This document shows, in pieces, positions 1-8,071 of a stretch of 64,000 bases of DNA. Source of the stretch: Bermanella sp040371755. Lineage in GTDB: Bacteria; Pseudomonadota; Gammaproteobacteria; Pseudomonadales; Oceanobacteraceae. Under the pieces are notes generated by a model. It ran no database searches. It was not told the DNA's origin and saw only the letters and a list, made by a program, of their open reading frames with translations. Within the stretch, counting starts at the first letter, position 1. Each line of letters begins with the position of its first letter. The position numbers were made by a program, and so were the translations under genes. Location: positions 62,001 to 126,000 of the forward strand of contig NZ_BAABWE010000007.1 in assembly GCF_040371755.1 (NCBI RefSeq). The letters are read 5' to 3'.

Positions 1-256
1 CTTCTAATAGGCTTTGTTTGATAGGGCGGCCAGCTTGATTACCAATTATGTGTTCTGCGGATGTTGGTTCTAATGGTTCAGTTGTGAAATCCAAAGTGTG
101 TTGATCGAATACACAAGGTAATTCGAAAAGCCTGAATTCAGGCTTTGATTGGATTGGGTAAACATTCGTTGCATTGGCAATGGCTGTCTGAAACGCGTCA
201 TGGCGCTGACTTTTATCCCATTGCTTTAAAGTCAGCTGAAAAATCAATGTAGGCAT
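1..256 (-). CDS. unrecognised protein, 3' part cut by the window edge
   Basis: An open minus-strand frame starts with ATG at 254-256 and runs without a stop to base 1, giving about 85 residues that begin MPTLIFQLTLKQWDKSQRHD. There is no signal peptide or membrane segment in the visible part, and I recognise no family. It is divergent from ruvC, whose start is 125 bases away. No convincing ribosome binding site precedes the ATG, so the start could be elsewhere. The uninterrupted frame and ordinary amino-acid composition are the only support for its being a gene. Confidence 0.5.
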   Translation of the reverse strand, partial: MPTLIFQLTLKQWDKSQRHDAFQTAIANATNVYPIQSKPEFRLFELPCVFDQHTLDFTTEPLEPTSAEHIIGNQAGRPIKQSLLE

Positions 257-324
257 GCGGTGATCATTGGCTTGTGTTAGATTTTTCTATTAGAGCACAT
301 CTGATCTATCTGATATATTCACCA

Positions 325-340
325 CTGTATATTTTTACAC
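325..340. promoter_or_regulatory. candidate LexA (SOS) box upstream of ruvC
   Basis: CTGTATATTTTTACAC fits the gammaproteobacterial LexA pattern CTGT-N8-ACAG with one mismatch in the last base of the core. It lies about 40 bases before the chosen ruvC start, where a promoter would be expected. A second, more symmetric candidate precedes ruvA. Confidence 0.45.
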
Positions 341-381
341 GTATACCTGTGTACTCACTTTGGTTTTTAAAAGAGTTATTC

Positions 382-909
382 ATGTCCATCATTTTAGGCA
401 TCGACCCAGGTTCTCGCTTGACCGGGTTTGGTGTGATAGAAGCCCAAGGTAGCAAGCTTCGGTACATCACATCTGGCTGTATCCGTATAGATACGTCGCA
501 AGACTTGGCATATCGCTTAAAACAAATTTACACCTGTGTATCGCAAATTATTAATGAACAACACCCTGATGAATTTGCCATCGAGCAGGTGTTTATGGGG
601 AAAAATGTGGATTCAGCGTTGAAGCTTGGTCAAGCCCGAGGCACAGCGATTGTGGCCGCCAGTATGCAAGATATTCCTGTATCTGAATATGCGGCTCGCG
701 CTATTAAGCAGGCTGTGACGGGCACAGGTGCTGCGAATAAAGAACAAGTGCAACACATGGTTCAATTATTGCTCAGATTACCCGGCAAACCTCAGGCAGA
801 TGCGGCGGATGCCTTAGCCATTGCGATTACCCATGCTTACGCGAGCCAAAATTTAGTGGCACAAGCGGGGGCAAACCGACAAAAACGAGGGCGTTTAAAA
901 GAGTTTTAA
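382..909 (+). CDS. ruvC: Holliday junction endonuclease RuvC
   Basis: RuvC resolves Holliday junctions by paired nicks, working with the RuvAB branch-migration motor. The 175-residue product matches the usual size (173 in E. coli). The four acidic catalytic residues are present at D8 (GIDPG), E68 (AIEQV), D140 and D143 (QADAADALAIA). The start is ATG 382, because the sequence before MSIILGIDPG does not resemble RuvC and a purine-rich site (AAAAGAG) precedes this ATG. It is first in a ruvC-ruvA-ruvB order. A candidate LexA box upstream suggests DNA-damage induction, which is inferred. Confidence 0.97.
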   Translation: MSIILGIDPGSRLTGFGVIEAQGSKLRYITSGCIRIDTSQDLAYRLKQIYTCVSQIINEQHPDEFAIEQVFMGKNVDSALKLGQARGTAIVAASMQDIPVSEYAARAIKQAVTGTGAANKEQVQHMVQLLLRLPGKPQADAADALAIAITHAYASQNLVAQAGANRQKRGRLKEF

Positions 910-950
910 CCCTTAGCCACTAGCCATTCTATGAAGGATTGGGTAACCTC

Positions 951-970
951 TACTGATTATAAATACAGTA
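951..970. promoter_or_regulatory. candidate LexA (SOS) box upstream of ruvA
   Basis: TACTGATTATAAATACAGTA has perfect palindromic arms TACTG/CAGTA and matches 17 of 20 positions of the classical LexA consensus, with an AT-rich centre. It sits 22 bases before the ruvA start and overlaps a TATAAT-like sequence, which is the usual placement for repression. The ruvAB operon is SOS-induced in E. coli. Confidence 0.6.
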
Positions 971-992
971 CTCTAAGAATAAGCAGCTTTAT

Positions 993-1604
993 ATGATTGG
1001 TCGTATTAGTGGCATCCTCATTGAAAAACAATCTCCTGAATTACTGATTGATGTAAATGGCATTGGCTATGAAGTTTTAGCCCCAATGACCACCATTTAT
1101 AAGCTGCCAGCCCTTGGTCAATCCGTTACCTTGCACACACAATTTGTGGTGCGTGAAGATGCACAATTATTGTACGGCTTTTCAGATAAACAGCAGCGAG
1201 CGTTGTTTCGAGCACTGATTAAAGTCTCTGGCGTGGGGCCCAAATTGGCGCTGGCCATATTATCAGGTATTGAAGCGATTAATTTTGTACGCTCAATCCA
1301 TGATGGCGACACCGCCACTTTGGTGCGCATACCGGGTATTGGTAAAAAAACCGCTGAGCGTTTAGTGGTGGAAATGAAAGATCGCTTAAAAGAATGGCAA
1401 GTGGATTCAGACTTACCGTTGATGGCAGCGGCGAATCCGCAGCCTGCTGGCCAAGAAGTGTGGGTTCAAGAAGCAGAAGGAGCCTTGATTGCTCTGGGAT
1501 ATAAACCCACAGAAGCGGCTAAAGCTATATCGGCTATTAAAGACCCCGTCAGCAGTGCAGAAGATTTGATCCGTTTTGCCCTTAAAGGCATGTTGAAGCA
1601 GTAA
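993..1604 (+). CDS. ruvA: Holliday junction DNA helicase subunit RuvA
   Basis: RuvA binds four-way junctions as a tetramer and loads the RuvB motor. The 203-residue product has the expected N-terminal OB fold (residues 1-62) and two helix-hairpin-helix motifs, one around KVSGVGPKLA (77-86) and one around RIPGIGKKTAERL (112-124). The C-terminal domain III (about 155-203) contacts RuvB. It is separated from ruvC by 83 bases containing a LexA-like palindrome, so ruvAB may have its own promoter. ruvB begins 15 bases downstream. Confidence 0.97.
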   Translation: MIGRISGILIEKQSPELLIDVNGIGYEVLAPMTTIYKLPALGQSVTLHTQFVVREDAQLLYGFSDKQQRALFRALIKVSGVGPKLALAILSGIEAINFVRSIHDGDTATLVRIPGIGKKTAERLVVEMKDRLKEWQVDSDLPLMAAANPQPAGQEVWVQEAEGALIALGYKPTEAAKAISAIKDPVSSAEDLIRFALKGMLKQ

Positions 1605-1619
1605 CCACGAGAACACAAT

Positions 1620-2645
1620 ATGATAGAAAGTGATCGCTTTATCAGTGCCGAAAACGAGCAACTTGTGCCACAGGAAGTACATCAAGACCGTGCTATACGC
1701 CCAAAGACCTTAGCTGATTATGAAGGCCAGCCTGTGGTGCGCGAGCAAATGGAAATCTTCATTGGAGCAGCGAAAGCACGAAAAGAAGCGTTGGATCATA
1801 CTTTAATTTTTGGCCCACCCGGCTTGGGTAAAACCACATTGGCCAATATTATGGCCAATGAGTTAGGGGTAAATATTAAATCCACCTCTGGCCCTGTGTT
1901 AGAAAAAGCTGGCGATTTAGCGGCCATGCTCACCAATTTGGAAGAAGGGGATGTGCTCTTTATTGATGAAATTCATCGCTTGAGTGCATCTGTAGAAGAA
2001 GTGTTGTACCCCGCCATGGAAGATTATCAATTGGATATCATGGTAGGGGAAGGACCAGCTGCACGATCTATCAAAATTGATTTACCCCCGTTCACACTAA
2101 TTGGTGCCACTACCCGTGCGGGTTTATTAACTTCGCCATTGCGTGATCGTTTCGGTATCGTTCAGCGCTTAGAATTTTATAATGTGCATGATTTGACAGG
2201 CATAGTGACACGCAGTGCATCTATGCTTGAGGTTGAAATTAAAGGAGGCGGGGCGAAAGAAGTAGCCATGCGCTCACGAGGGACCCCTCGAATTGCTAAT
2301 CGGCTATTACGTCGCGTACGAGATTTTGCTGAAGTGAAAGGGGATGGCACCATTTCACAGCAAATGGCAGATTTAGCGTTGAATATGCTAAATGTAGACA
2401 CCCATGGATTAGATCACATGGATAGACGTTTACTGTTGGCCATGATTGAAAAATTTGGTGGCGGTCCAGTAGGTGTGGATTCACTTGCCGCTGCAATCAG
2501 TGAAGAACGGGATACCATAGAAGATGTATTAGAGCCGTATTTAATCCAACAAGGTTTTATGATGCGCACACCAAGGGGTCGAGTTGTGACCGACCATGCT
2601 TATACGCATTTCGGTTTAACCCCAAAAGGAGAGGGTAGTGAGTAA
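1620..2645 (+). CDS. ruvB: Holliday junction branch-migration ATPase RuvB
   Basis: RuvB is the hexameric AAA+ motor that drives branch migration with RuvA. The 341 residues contain Walker A GPPGLGKTT (65-73), Walker B with DEIH (116-119), the sensor-like GATTRAG segment, and a C-terminal winged helix ending near TPRGRVVTDHAY. Length and domain order are standard. It follows ruvA closely, and its last 8 bases overlap the GTG start of ybgC, indicating co-transcription into the tol genes. Confidence 0.98.
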   Translation: MIESDRFISAENEQLVPQEVHQDRAIRPKTLADYEGQPVVREQMEIFIGAAKARKEALDHTLIFGPPGLGKTTLANIMANELGVNIKSTSGPVLEKAGDLAAMLTNLEEGDVLFIDEIHRLSASVEEVLYPAMEDYQLDIMVGEGPAARSIKIDLPPFTLIGATTRAGLLTSPLRDRFGIVQRLEFYNVHDLTGIVTRSASMLEVEIKGGGAKEVAMRSRGTPRIANRLLRRVRDFAEVKGDGTISQQMADLALNMLNVDTHGLDHMDRRLLLAMIEKFGGGPVGVDSLAAAISEERDTIEDVLEPYLIQQGFMMRTPRGRVVTDHAYTHFGLTPKGEGSE

Positions 2646-3045
2646 TCAATTTCAATGGCCTGTTCGTGTATATTATGAAGATACTGACGCAGGGGGAATT
2701 GTTTATCATGCGCGCTACCTGTATTTTCTCGAGCGTGCCAGAACCGAATGGTTAAGGGAGGCGGGGTTTAATCAATCCCTCTTGAAGCAACAAAATACTA
2801 TTTTTGTTGTCCGAGACATGCAAATTAAGTGGCAACAGCCAGCCACATTGGATGAGTTACTAACCGTTATCACTACAGTGACGCAAGTTAAAAAAGCATC
2901 AATGGTAATGGCGCAAACCATTACTTGTGGTCACGAACAAAAAATGCAGGCAAGCGTAACTGTGGCGTGTGTGCATGGCGACACCAAAAAACCAATGGCC
3001 ATGCCAGATGAGATTATAAAAGTCATCACAGACCGTGATGAGTAA
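2638..3045 (+). CDS. ybgC: Tol-Pal-associated acyl-CoA thioesterase YbgC
   Basis: This is a hotdog-fold (4HBT) thioesterase of 135 residues, hydrolysing acyl-CoA or acyl-ACP in the cytoplasm. It is the usual first gene of tol-pal clusters. The signature YYEDTDAGGIVYH is at residues 12-24; D17 aligns with the catalytic Asp18 of E. coli YbgC. The start is GTG 2638 inside the end of ruvB. A Shine-Dalgarno for the next gene (AGGAG) lies just after its stop, and tolQ begins 11 bases downstream. Confidence 0.95.
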   Translation: MSNQFQWPVRVYYEDTDAGGIVYHARYLYFLERARTEWLREAGFNQSLLKQQNTIFVVRDMQIKWQQPATLDELLTVITTVTQVKKASMVMAQTITCGHEQKMQASVTVACVHGDTKKPMAMPDEIIKVITDRDE

Positions 3046-3056
3046 GGAGCAACAAC

Positions 3057-3788
3057 GTGAATGAGTCTATGACCTTATGGTCGTTAATTTCCAATGCTAG
3101 TTTTGTCGTGCAATTAGTCATGCTGGTGTTGCTGGCGGCTGTATTTGCCTCTTGGATGATTATTATCCAGCGCCAAAGGGTATTAAGTGCGGCTAAAAAA
3201 AGTGTGATTGAATTTGAAGATCGCTTTTGGTCAGGCATGGATTTGAGCCAGCTTTATAAAGAAATTAATCAAGAACCTCCTGCATTTGGTGTAGACAATA
3301 TTTTTATCGCGGGTTTTCGTGAATTCAGTCGCTTACGCCAGCAAAGCAATGCAGATCCAGAAGCCGTAATGGAAGGGACACAACGTGCAATGCGTGTAGC
3401 AACAACTCGTGAATCAGAGTTACTCGAATTACATCTGCCGTTTTTAGCGACAGTTGGTTCAACTAGCCCATACGTTGGTCTATTTGGAACCGTTTGGGGT
3501 ATCATGAATAGCTTTCGTGGTTTAGCTAATGTGCACCAAGCTACCTTAGCAACGGTTGCTCCAGGTATTGCTGAAGCATTGATTGCAACGGCTATTGGTT
3601 TATTTGCAGCCATTCCTGCGGTGATTTTTTATAACCGCTTTACCACCAAGGTGGATCAAGTTATCAGTAGTTATGAAACATTTGGTGAAGAATTCATCAG
3701 TATTTTGCATCGCCAAGTTTATAAGAAGAACAAAGTGGTCCCTGAGACCCCGGTTCCACCAGCGACTCAAGAAACAGTGAAAAAGTAA
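3057..3788 (+). CDS. tolQ: Tol-Pal system inner-membrane protein TolQ
   Basis: TolQ is the MotA/ExbB-family proton-channel subunit that, with TolR, energises TolA using the proton gradient. The 243-residue protein has three hydrophobic segments (about 13-37, 130-152 and 165-190); the last two carry the conserved GTVWGIMNSF and APGIAEALIATAIGL motifs. The start is GTG 3057, preceded by AGGAG at good spacing. An ATG five codons in is the alternative. It is followed by tolR after 2 bases. Confidence 0.97.
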   Translation: MNESMTLWSLISNASFVVQLVMLVLLAAVFASWMIIIQRQRVLSAAKKSVIEFEDRFWSGMDLSQLYKEINQEPPAFGVDNIFIAGFREFSRLRQQSNADPEAVMEGTQRAMRVATTRESELLELHLPFLATVGSTSPYVGLFGTVWGIMNSFRGLANVHQATLATVAPGIAEALIATAIGLFAAIPAVIFYNRFTTKVDQVISSYETFGEEFISILHRQVYKKNKVVPETPVPPATQETVKK

Positions 3789-3790
3789 TT

Positions 3791-4219
3791 ATGGCTAAGC
3801 AAAAGCGTCGCCCAATCGCCGAAATGAATGTGGTGCCCTACATTGACGTCATGCTGGTCTTACTGGTTATCTTTATGATTACTGCGCCAGTCTTAACTCA
3901 AGGGGTAAAAGTAGACCTGCCTAAAGTGGCGAGTGAGCCGATTAAATCGAAAAAAAATGAAGAGCCTTTGATTGTTACCATCAAAGCCAATGGCCAATAC
4001 ATCATCGAGCGCGGCAAAGATGAAGATCAAGCGGTTAATCTAGAATTTGTGCATCAGTACGTGTCTAAAATCTTAGAGCAACAAACAGATACTGAAGTAT
4101 TGGTACGGGGCGATCAAACCGTAGCCTATGGTAAAGTGATTGATTTAATGAGCACCTTGCAAGCGGCAGGGGCAAAAGGTGTTGGTCTAGTGACAGAAGC
4201 GCCGGAGCCTGGTAAGTAA
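3791..4219 (+). CDS. tolR: Tol-Pal system protein TolR
   Basis: TolR (142 residues, ExbD family) has one N-terminal transmembrane helix (about 15-37) with the conserved Asp in VVPYIDVMLVLLVIF (D19), which forms the proton path with TolQ. A periplasmic domain binds peptidoglycan. Its stop codon overlaps the tolA start as TAATG, suggesting translational coupling. Confidence 0.97.
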   Translation: MAKQKRRPIAEMNVVPYIDVMLVLLVIFMITAPVLTQGVKVDLPKVASEPIKSKKNEEPLIVTIKANGQYIIERGKDEDQAVNLEFVHQYVSKILEQQTDTEVLVRGDQTVAYGKVIDLMSTLQAAGAKGVGLVTEAPEPGK

Positions 4220-4956
4220 TGGCGTTGAATTTTTCTGACCCAACCAGCTTCAAAATTCCGGCGTTAGGTTCTGGCTTCATTATATTAGTGCTAATGGTAT
4301 TACTAACCAATCAATGGATAGGTAAAGAGGATAGAGTGGTGAAAGCACCGCAGCATATCGCTGCGCGCATTGTGCAGGTTAATAAGCCAAAACCAAAAGT
4401 AGCGCCTGTTAGAAAAACGGTTACTAAATCACCACCTAAAAAGGTAAAACCAAAGCCGAAACCAAAACCCAAGCCAAAGCCAAAGCCAAAGCCGATACCT
4501 AAAAAAGTACACAAGCCCGCAACAGTTAAAGAACCAGCTAAACCAGTAGTACCTTTGCCGGGGCTAGATTTTATGGATGCCTTAGAGCAAGAAGAGGCTC
4601 AAACTGCTAAAGAGCAGGCTAAAAAACAAGAGCAAGCTGCGAAACAAGCGGAATATGAGCAGGAACAACAGGCTAGCTATATCAGTCAAATACAAGCGTT
4701 AATAGAGGCGTCTTGGCGATTACCTCCAAGTACTAAGCACAGTGACGAAGTCGTCTTGCGCATCTATCTGGTGCCTACAGGGGAAGTGACCGAAGTGGTT
4801 CTCCTTGAAAGTAGTGGTAATGATGCACTAGATCGCAGCGCAGAGCAGGCAGTATGGCGAGTCGGTGTATTACCTGTGCCAGAAGATCTGGTTTTGTTTG
4901 AGAAAAGTTTTCGCCAATTCATTTTCACCCTTAAACCGGAAAATGCCCGTTTATGA
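4219..4956 (+). CDS. tolA: cell envelope integrity protein TolA, short form
   Basis: TolA links the TolQR motor to Pal at the outer membrane during division. At 245 residues it is much shorter than E. coli TolA (421). It has a transmembrane anchor (about 13-33), then a lysine/proline-rich stretch dominated by KP dipeptides (about 52-105) where E. coli has a long helical domain. A short charged helix follows (about 118-150), then a TonB-like C-terminal domain (about 150-245, starting SYISQIQALIEASW). The stop overlaps tolB's start by 4 bases. Confidence 0.93.
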   Translation: MALNFSDPTSFKIPALGSGFIILVLMVLLTNQWIGKEDRVVKAPQHIAARIVQVNKPKPKVAPVRKTVTKSPPKKVKPKPKPKPKPKPKPKPIPKKVHKPATVKEPAKPVVPLPGLDFMDALEQEEAQTAKEQAKKQEQAAKQAEYEQEQQASYISQIQALIEASWRLPPSTKHSDEVVLRIYLVPTGEVTEVVLLESSGNDALDRSAEQAVWRVGVLPVPEDLVLFEKSFRQFIFTLKPENARL

Positions 4957-6242
4957 TGATACGTATTATTTTTTTATTGAGCTTGTTTATTAGTGCGACC
5001 GTTAGGGCAGAACTCACCATTGAGATTACTCAAGGGATTGCCTCCTCTATTCCTATTGCCGTGGTGCCTTTTAAGGTGAATAGTTCACAAGCTATGCCTG
5101 ATGGTATTGACGATATTATCCGATCGGATTTGGAGCGCTCAGGACACTTTGCTGTAATAGAGCCAAAAGATATGCTCAGCCACCCAGCGACAGAAGCTGA
5201 TTTATATTTTCGTGATTGGCGTTTATTGAAACAAGATTACGTAGTAATAGGAACGATTAATCAATTAGCAGGTGGTCAGTTTCAAGTTAGATATCAATTA
5301 TTTGATGTTTTTAATGAACGAGAGCTATTAACGCAAACATTAAAGGGCACAATGGCTCAAGTTCGAGATGTTTCGCACCGAATTGGTGATGCTATTTATG
5401 AACAGCTAACGGGGATTCGTGGTGCATTTGCTACGAAAATCGCTTACGTTACCACCAACTCTAATCGTACTCGGTTTAATTTATCCATTGCCGACAGTGA
5501 CGGTGCGCGAGAACAAGTGATACTTACTTCAAAGTATTCAATCTTTTCACCCGCTTGGGCGCCAGATGGTAAGCGCATTGCATACGTTATGCTGGAGGAT
5601 TCAGGTAGCCGTGTATATGTACAGGATATTGCATCAGGGAAAAAAGAGTTAATCAGTTCAAATAAAGGCTTAAATAGTGCGCCAGCGTTCTCACCGGATG
5701 GAAATAAGCTAGCGCTAACGTTATCCAAAGACGGCAATCCTGAAATTTATGTGGTGGATTTAAAAACCAGAAACTTAGAACGTATCACAACTCATTATGG
5801 GATTGATACGGAACCAAATTGGATGCCAGATGGTAAGCACATTATTTTTACCAGTGGACGAAGTGGTAAACCACAAATTTACCGTAAGAATTTGGAAACA
5901 GGTTATCTAGAGCGTTTAACCTATGAGGGTCATTATAATGCTCGAGCACGTCTTGCGCAGGATGGTCGTTTTCTTGTATTAGTACATCAATCAGAAAAAG
6001 GCGGTGACTTTCACATAGCTTCTTTGGATTTAACACGAGGATTACTTCAAATATTGAGTTCTGACACATATCTAGATGAGTCTCCTAGTGTTTCTCCAAA
6101 TGGAGTTATGGTAATGTATGCGGCAAAGCATAAAAACAGAAGTATATTGGCTGCTGTATCAGTCGATGGCGATGTGAAGTTCTTAGTACCATCTAAAAGT
6201 GGTGAGGTAAGAGAACCCGCATGGGGCCCGTATCAGAATTAA
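4953..6242 (+). CDS. tolB: Tol-Pal system periplasmic protein TolB
   Basis: TolB is the periplasmic partner of Pal and TolA. Its 429 residues begin with a signal peptide cleaved near TVRA|ELTI (after residue 19), then an N-terminal alpha/beta domain that contacts TolA, then a six-bladed beta-propeller (about 170-429) with repeated SPAWAPDGKRIAYV, SPDGNKLAL and MPDGKHIIF motifs. It overlaps tolA by 4 bases; pal follows after 24 bases. Confidence 0.97.
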   Translation: MMIRIIFLLSLFISATVRAELTIEITQGIASSIPIAVVPFKVNSSQAMPDGIDDIIRSDLERSGHFAVIEPKDMLSHPATEADLYFRDWRLLKQDYVVIGTINQLAGGQFQVRYQLFDVFNERELLTQTLKGTMAQVRDVSHRIGDAIYEQLTGIRGAFATKIAYVTTNSNRTRFNLSIADSDGAREQVILTSKYSIFSPAWAPDGKRIAYVMLEDSGSRVYVQDIASGKKELISSNKGLNSAPAFSPDGNKLALTLSKDGNPEIYVVDLKTRNLERITTHYGIDTEPNWMPDGKHIIFTSGRSGKPQIYRKNLETGYLERLTYEGHYNARARLAQDGRFLVLVHQSEKGGDFHIASLDLTRGLLQILSSDTYLDESPSVSPNGVMVMYAAKHKNRSILAAVSVDGDVKFLVPSKSGEVREPAWGPYQN

Positions 6243-6266
6243 CATACATAAAATAAGGTAATAAAA

Positions 6267-6809
6267 ATGCAATACATGGGATGGAATAAACTATTCACTG
6301 TGTCTCTTCTTTCTTTGGCAATTGCTGGTTGTGCAAGCAGCGGCGGTACTAATGATGAGTCTGCAACCACTACAAACACAGCGATAGAAGAGAGCCAAAC
6401 TCAAGGTGTTCCTGCTTCTCCTGAAGTGGATGTGGTAACTGAAGAGCAAGCGGCTATGGCTGCGAACCCACTACTGGATCAAACTGTTGTGTATTTTGGT
6501 TTTGATCGTGCTGAAATTCGTCCAGAGTTTAAAGATATTCTTAATGCTCATGCTGAATACTTAGTATCTAATCCTCAAGCGCGTATCGTGCTTGAAGGAC
6601 ATTGTGATGAGCGTGGCACGGTTGAGTATAACTTAGCGTTAGGTGAGCGTCGTGCTGACACTGTTAAGCGCTACTTAGTGGTTCAAGGTGTAAATCCTAT
6701 TCAATTAGAAAGCGTCAGCTTTGGTGAAGAGCGTCCTGCTATGATGGGCTCTGATGAATCATCTTGGGCGAAAAATCGTCGTACAGAAATTAACTATCAA
6801 GCTCGCTAA
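6267..6809 (+). CDS. pal: peptidoglycan-associated lipoprotein Pal
   Basis: Pal is an outer-membrane lipoprotein that holds the membrane to peptidoglycan. The 180-residue form has a signal ending in the lipobox AIAGC (C22). A linker rich in S/T/E follows, then an OmpA-like peptidoglycan-binding domain (about 70-180) with VYFGFDRAEIRPE, EGHCDERGTVEYN and LGERRAD. ATG 6267 is preceded by AAGG; an ATG three codons in (6276) is also possible. The stop overlaps cpoB's ATG by one base. Confidence 0.97.
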   Translation: MQYMGWNKLFTVSLLSLAIAGCASSGGTNDESATTTNTAIEESQTQGVPASPEVDVVTEEQAAMAANPLLDQTVVYFGFDRAEIRPEFKDILNAHAEYLVSNPQARIVLEGHCDERGTVEYNLALGERRADTVKRYLVVQGVNPIQLESVSFGEERPAMMGSDESSWAKNRRTEINYQAR

Positions 6810-7543
6810 TGTTTAAAAGAGCATGCATTAAATGGACACCCATTGCCGTAATGGCATTGGGTGTTAATTTTACCAGTGCTGAGACTTGGTCATCACTTGA
6901 TGCAACCAAAACTCAATCGGTATCGTCTACTTCAAATGCATCTAACGGTAGAGGGTTGTCTCCTGCTGCCAGTCAAATGCTATTCTCTGACATTGAGATG
7001 CTAAAGCAAGAGATTCAAACATTACGTTCCACCATTGAAGAGCAAGGTTATGAGTTGAATAAACTCAAAACAGAGCAAAAAGAGCGTTATTTAGATTTAG
7101 ATCGTCGAATGTCCCAGTTGGTTAAGCAAGGGGGCCAAAACCCAACTAGCGAGCCTCCTCGCTCAGGTGATGGCCAAGTTGCTTATGATGAGGCGTTTGG
7201 TTTGATGAAGTCTCGTAAGCTGCCTGAGGCAGCTGTGGCCTTCAAAAAATTCTTACAGAGTTATCCAAACAGCTCTCTTGTAGTTAACGGATATTACTGG
7301 CTTGGACAAATTTACTATAACCAAGGTGATTTGGATGAAGCCCGAAAAGCGTTCACAATAGTTGTGAATCAGTATCCTGAGCATCAAAAAAGCGCAGATT
7401 CTGCTTATAAGTTGGGTGTAGTATTGCATCGTTTGGGTGACACGGCCCAATCTAAGACGTTTTTACAGCAGGTAGTTAAGCAGTATCCTGACTCTGCATC
7501 AGCTCGCTTTGCATCAAAATATTTGAAAGACAATTTTAAATAG
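6809..7543 (+). CDS. cpoB: Tol-Pal-associated periplasmic protein CpoB (YbgF)
   Basis: CpoB binds TolA and coordinates peptidoglycan synthesis with outer-membrane constriction. The 244-residue protein has a signal peptide (cleavage near TSA|ETWSS, residue 24), an N-terminal trimerising coiled coil (about 55-105) and tetratricopeptide repeats (about 125-240), starting with the typical YDEAFGLMKSRKLPEAAVAF. Last gene of the tol-pal operon. A weak inverted repeat lies just after it. Confidence 0.95.
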   Translation: MFKRACIKWTPIAVMALGVNFTSAETWSSLDATKTQSVSSTSNASNGRGLSPAASQMLFSDIEMLKQEIQTLRSTIEEQGYELNKLKTEQKERYLDLDRRMSQLVKQGGQNPTSEPPRSGDGQVAYDEAFGLMKSRKLPEAAVAFKKFLQSYPNSSLVVNGYYWLGQIYYNQGDLDEARKAFTIVVNQYPEHQKSADSAYKLGVVLHRLGDTAQSKTFLQQVVKQYPDSASARFASKYLKDNFK

Positions 7544-7547
7544 ACTC

Positions 7548-7574
7548 ATTAGCTTGGTTTATAAGCAAGCTAAT
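7548..7574 (+). terminator. weak hairpin after cpoB
   Basis: ATTAGCTTG pairs with CAAGCTAAT around a 9-base loop immediately after the cpoB stop. There is no uridine run after the stem, so it may be an imperfect terminator or 3' stabilising hairpin. Confidence 0.35.
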
Positions 7575-7659
7575 ATCTTCTGAATTTCTATAAATCTCAT
7601 CATATTCCCTATTTTTTGCTAAATATATGAAAATAATGTGAAAAAGCTTTCCTAAGGGG

Positions 7660-7687
7660 TTGTTTTATCTCGGGAAAATAGTAATAT
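7660..7687 (+). promoter_or_regulatory. promoter of first tRNA-Lys gene
   Basis: A TTGTTT -35 (7660-7665) and TAATAT -10 (7682-7687) are separated by 16 bases and followed by a GC-rich discriminator (GCGCCCGC). That arrangement is typical of growth-rate and stringently controlled stable-RNA promoters. Confidence 0.6.
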
Positions 7688-7702
7688 TTGCGCCCGCTTT
7701 GG

Positions 7703-7778
7703 GGGTCGTTAGCTCAGTTGGTAGAGCAGTTGACTTTTAATCAATTGGTCGCTGGTTCGAATCCAGCACGACCCACCA
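7703..7778 (+). tRNA. tRNA-Lys (UUU), copy 1
   Basis: A 76-base cloverleaf: acceptor stem GGGTCGT pairs with ACGACCC, D-loop AGCTCAGTTGGTAGAGC, anticodon loop CTTTTAA with anticodon TTT, T-arm GGTTCGAATCC, and encoded CCA. It is identical to the second copy about 75 bases downstream and has its own promoter. Confidence 0.97.
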
Positions 7779-7812
7779 AAACGAAGAATTTGCATATAAG
7801 TTATTGAAATTG

Positions 7813-7840
7813 TTGACAAAAAATATTTTCAGTATAGTAT
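7813..7840 (+). promoter_or_regulatory. promoter of second tRNA-Lys gene
   Basis: A consensus TTGACA -35 (7813-7818) and TAGTAT -10 (7835-7840) with a 16-base spacer, then the GC-rich discriminator ACGCACCGAG. It lies between the two tRNA copies, so the second copy can be transcribed independently. Confidence 0.65.
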
Positions 7841-7853
7841 ACGCACCGAGCTT

Positions 7854-7929
7854 GGGTCGTTAGCTCAGTTGGTAGAGCAGTTGACTTTTAATCAATTGGT
7901 CGCTGGTTCGAATCCAGCACGACCCACCA
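7854..7929 (+). tRNA. tRNA-Lys (UUU), copy 2
   Basis: Same 76-base sequence as the first copy, with anticodon TTT and encoded CCA. It is followed directly by a strong rho-independent terminator. Confidence 0.97.
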
Positions 7930-7936
7930 TTATTTT

Positions 7937-7968
7937 AAAAGGCAGAGTGTATTCACTCTGCCTTTTTT
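7937..7968 (+). terminator. rho-independent terminator of the tRNA-Lys genes
   Basis: A 13-base-pair stem (AAAAGGCAGAGTG / CACTCTGCCTTTT) with a TATT loop and a T run starts 8 bases after the tRNA. Confidence 0.9.
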
Positions 7969-8071
7969 ATTTGTAGGTTCAAAACATATTGTTCGCTCAG
8001 TCAGTTGTGATACAAGATGATGCTTGTGTTAAAATGAACTTAGCTTACCTTTTACAGATGTTACTTCCATT

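Noticed and set aside
274..381. N-terminal extension of RuvC
   Set aside because: The 36 extra residues do not resemble RuvC, the candidate LexA box lies inside them, and a better start exists at 382.
4311..4514. Minus-strand frame rich in Gly-Phe
   Set aside because: It is the reverse reading of the Lys-Pro repeats of tolA.
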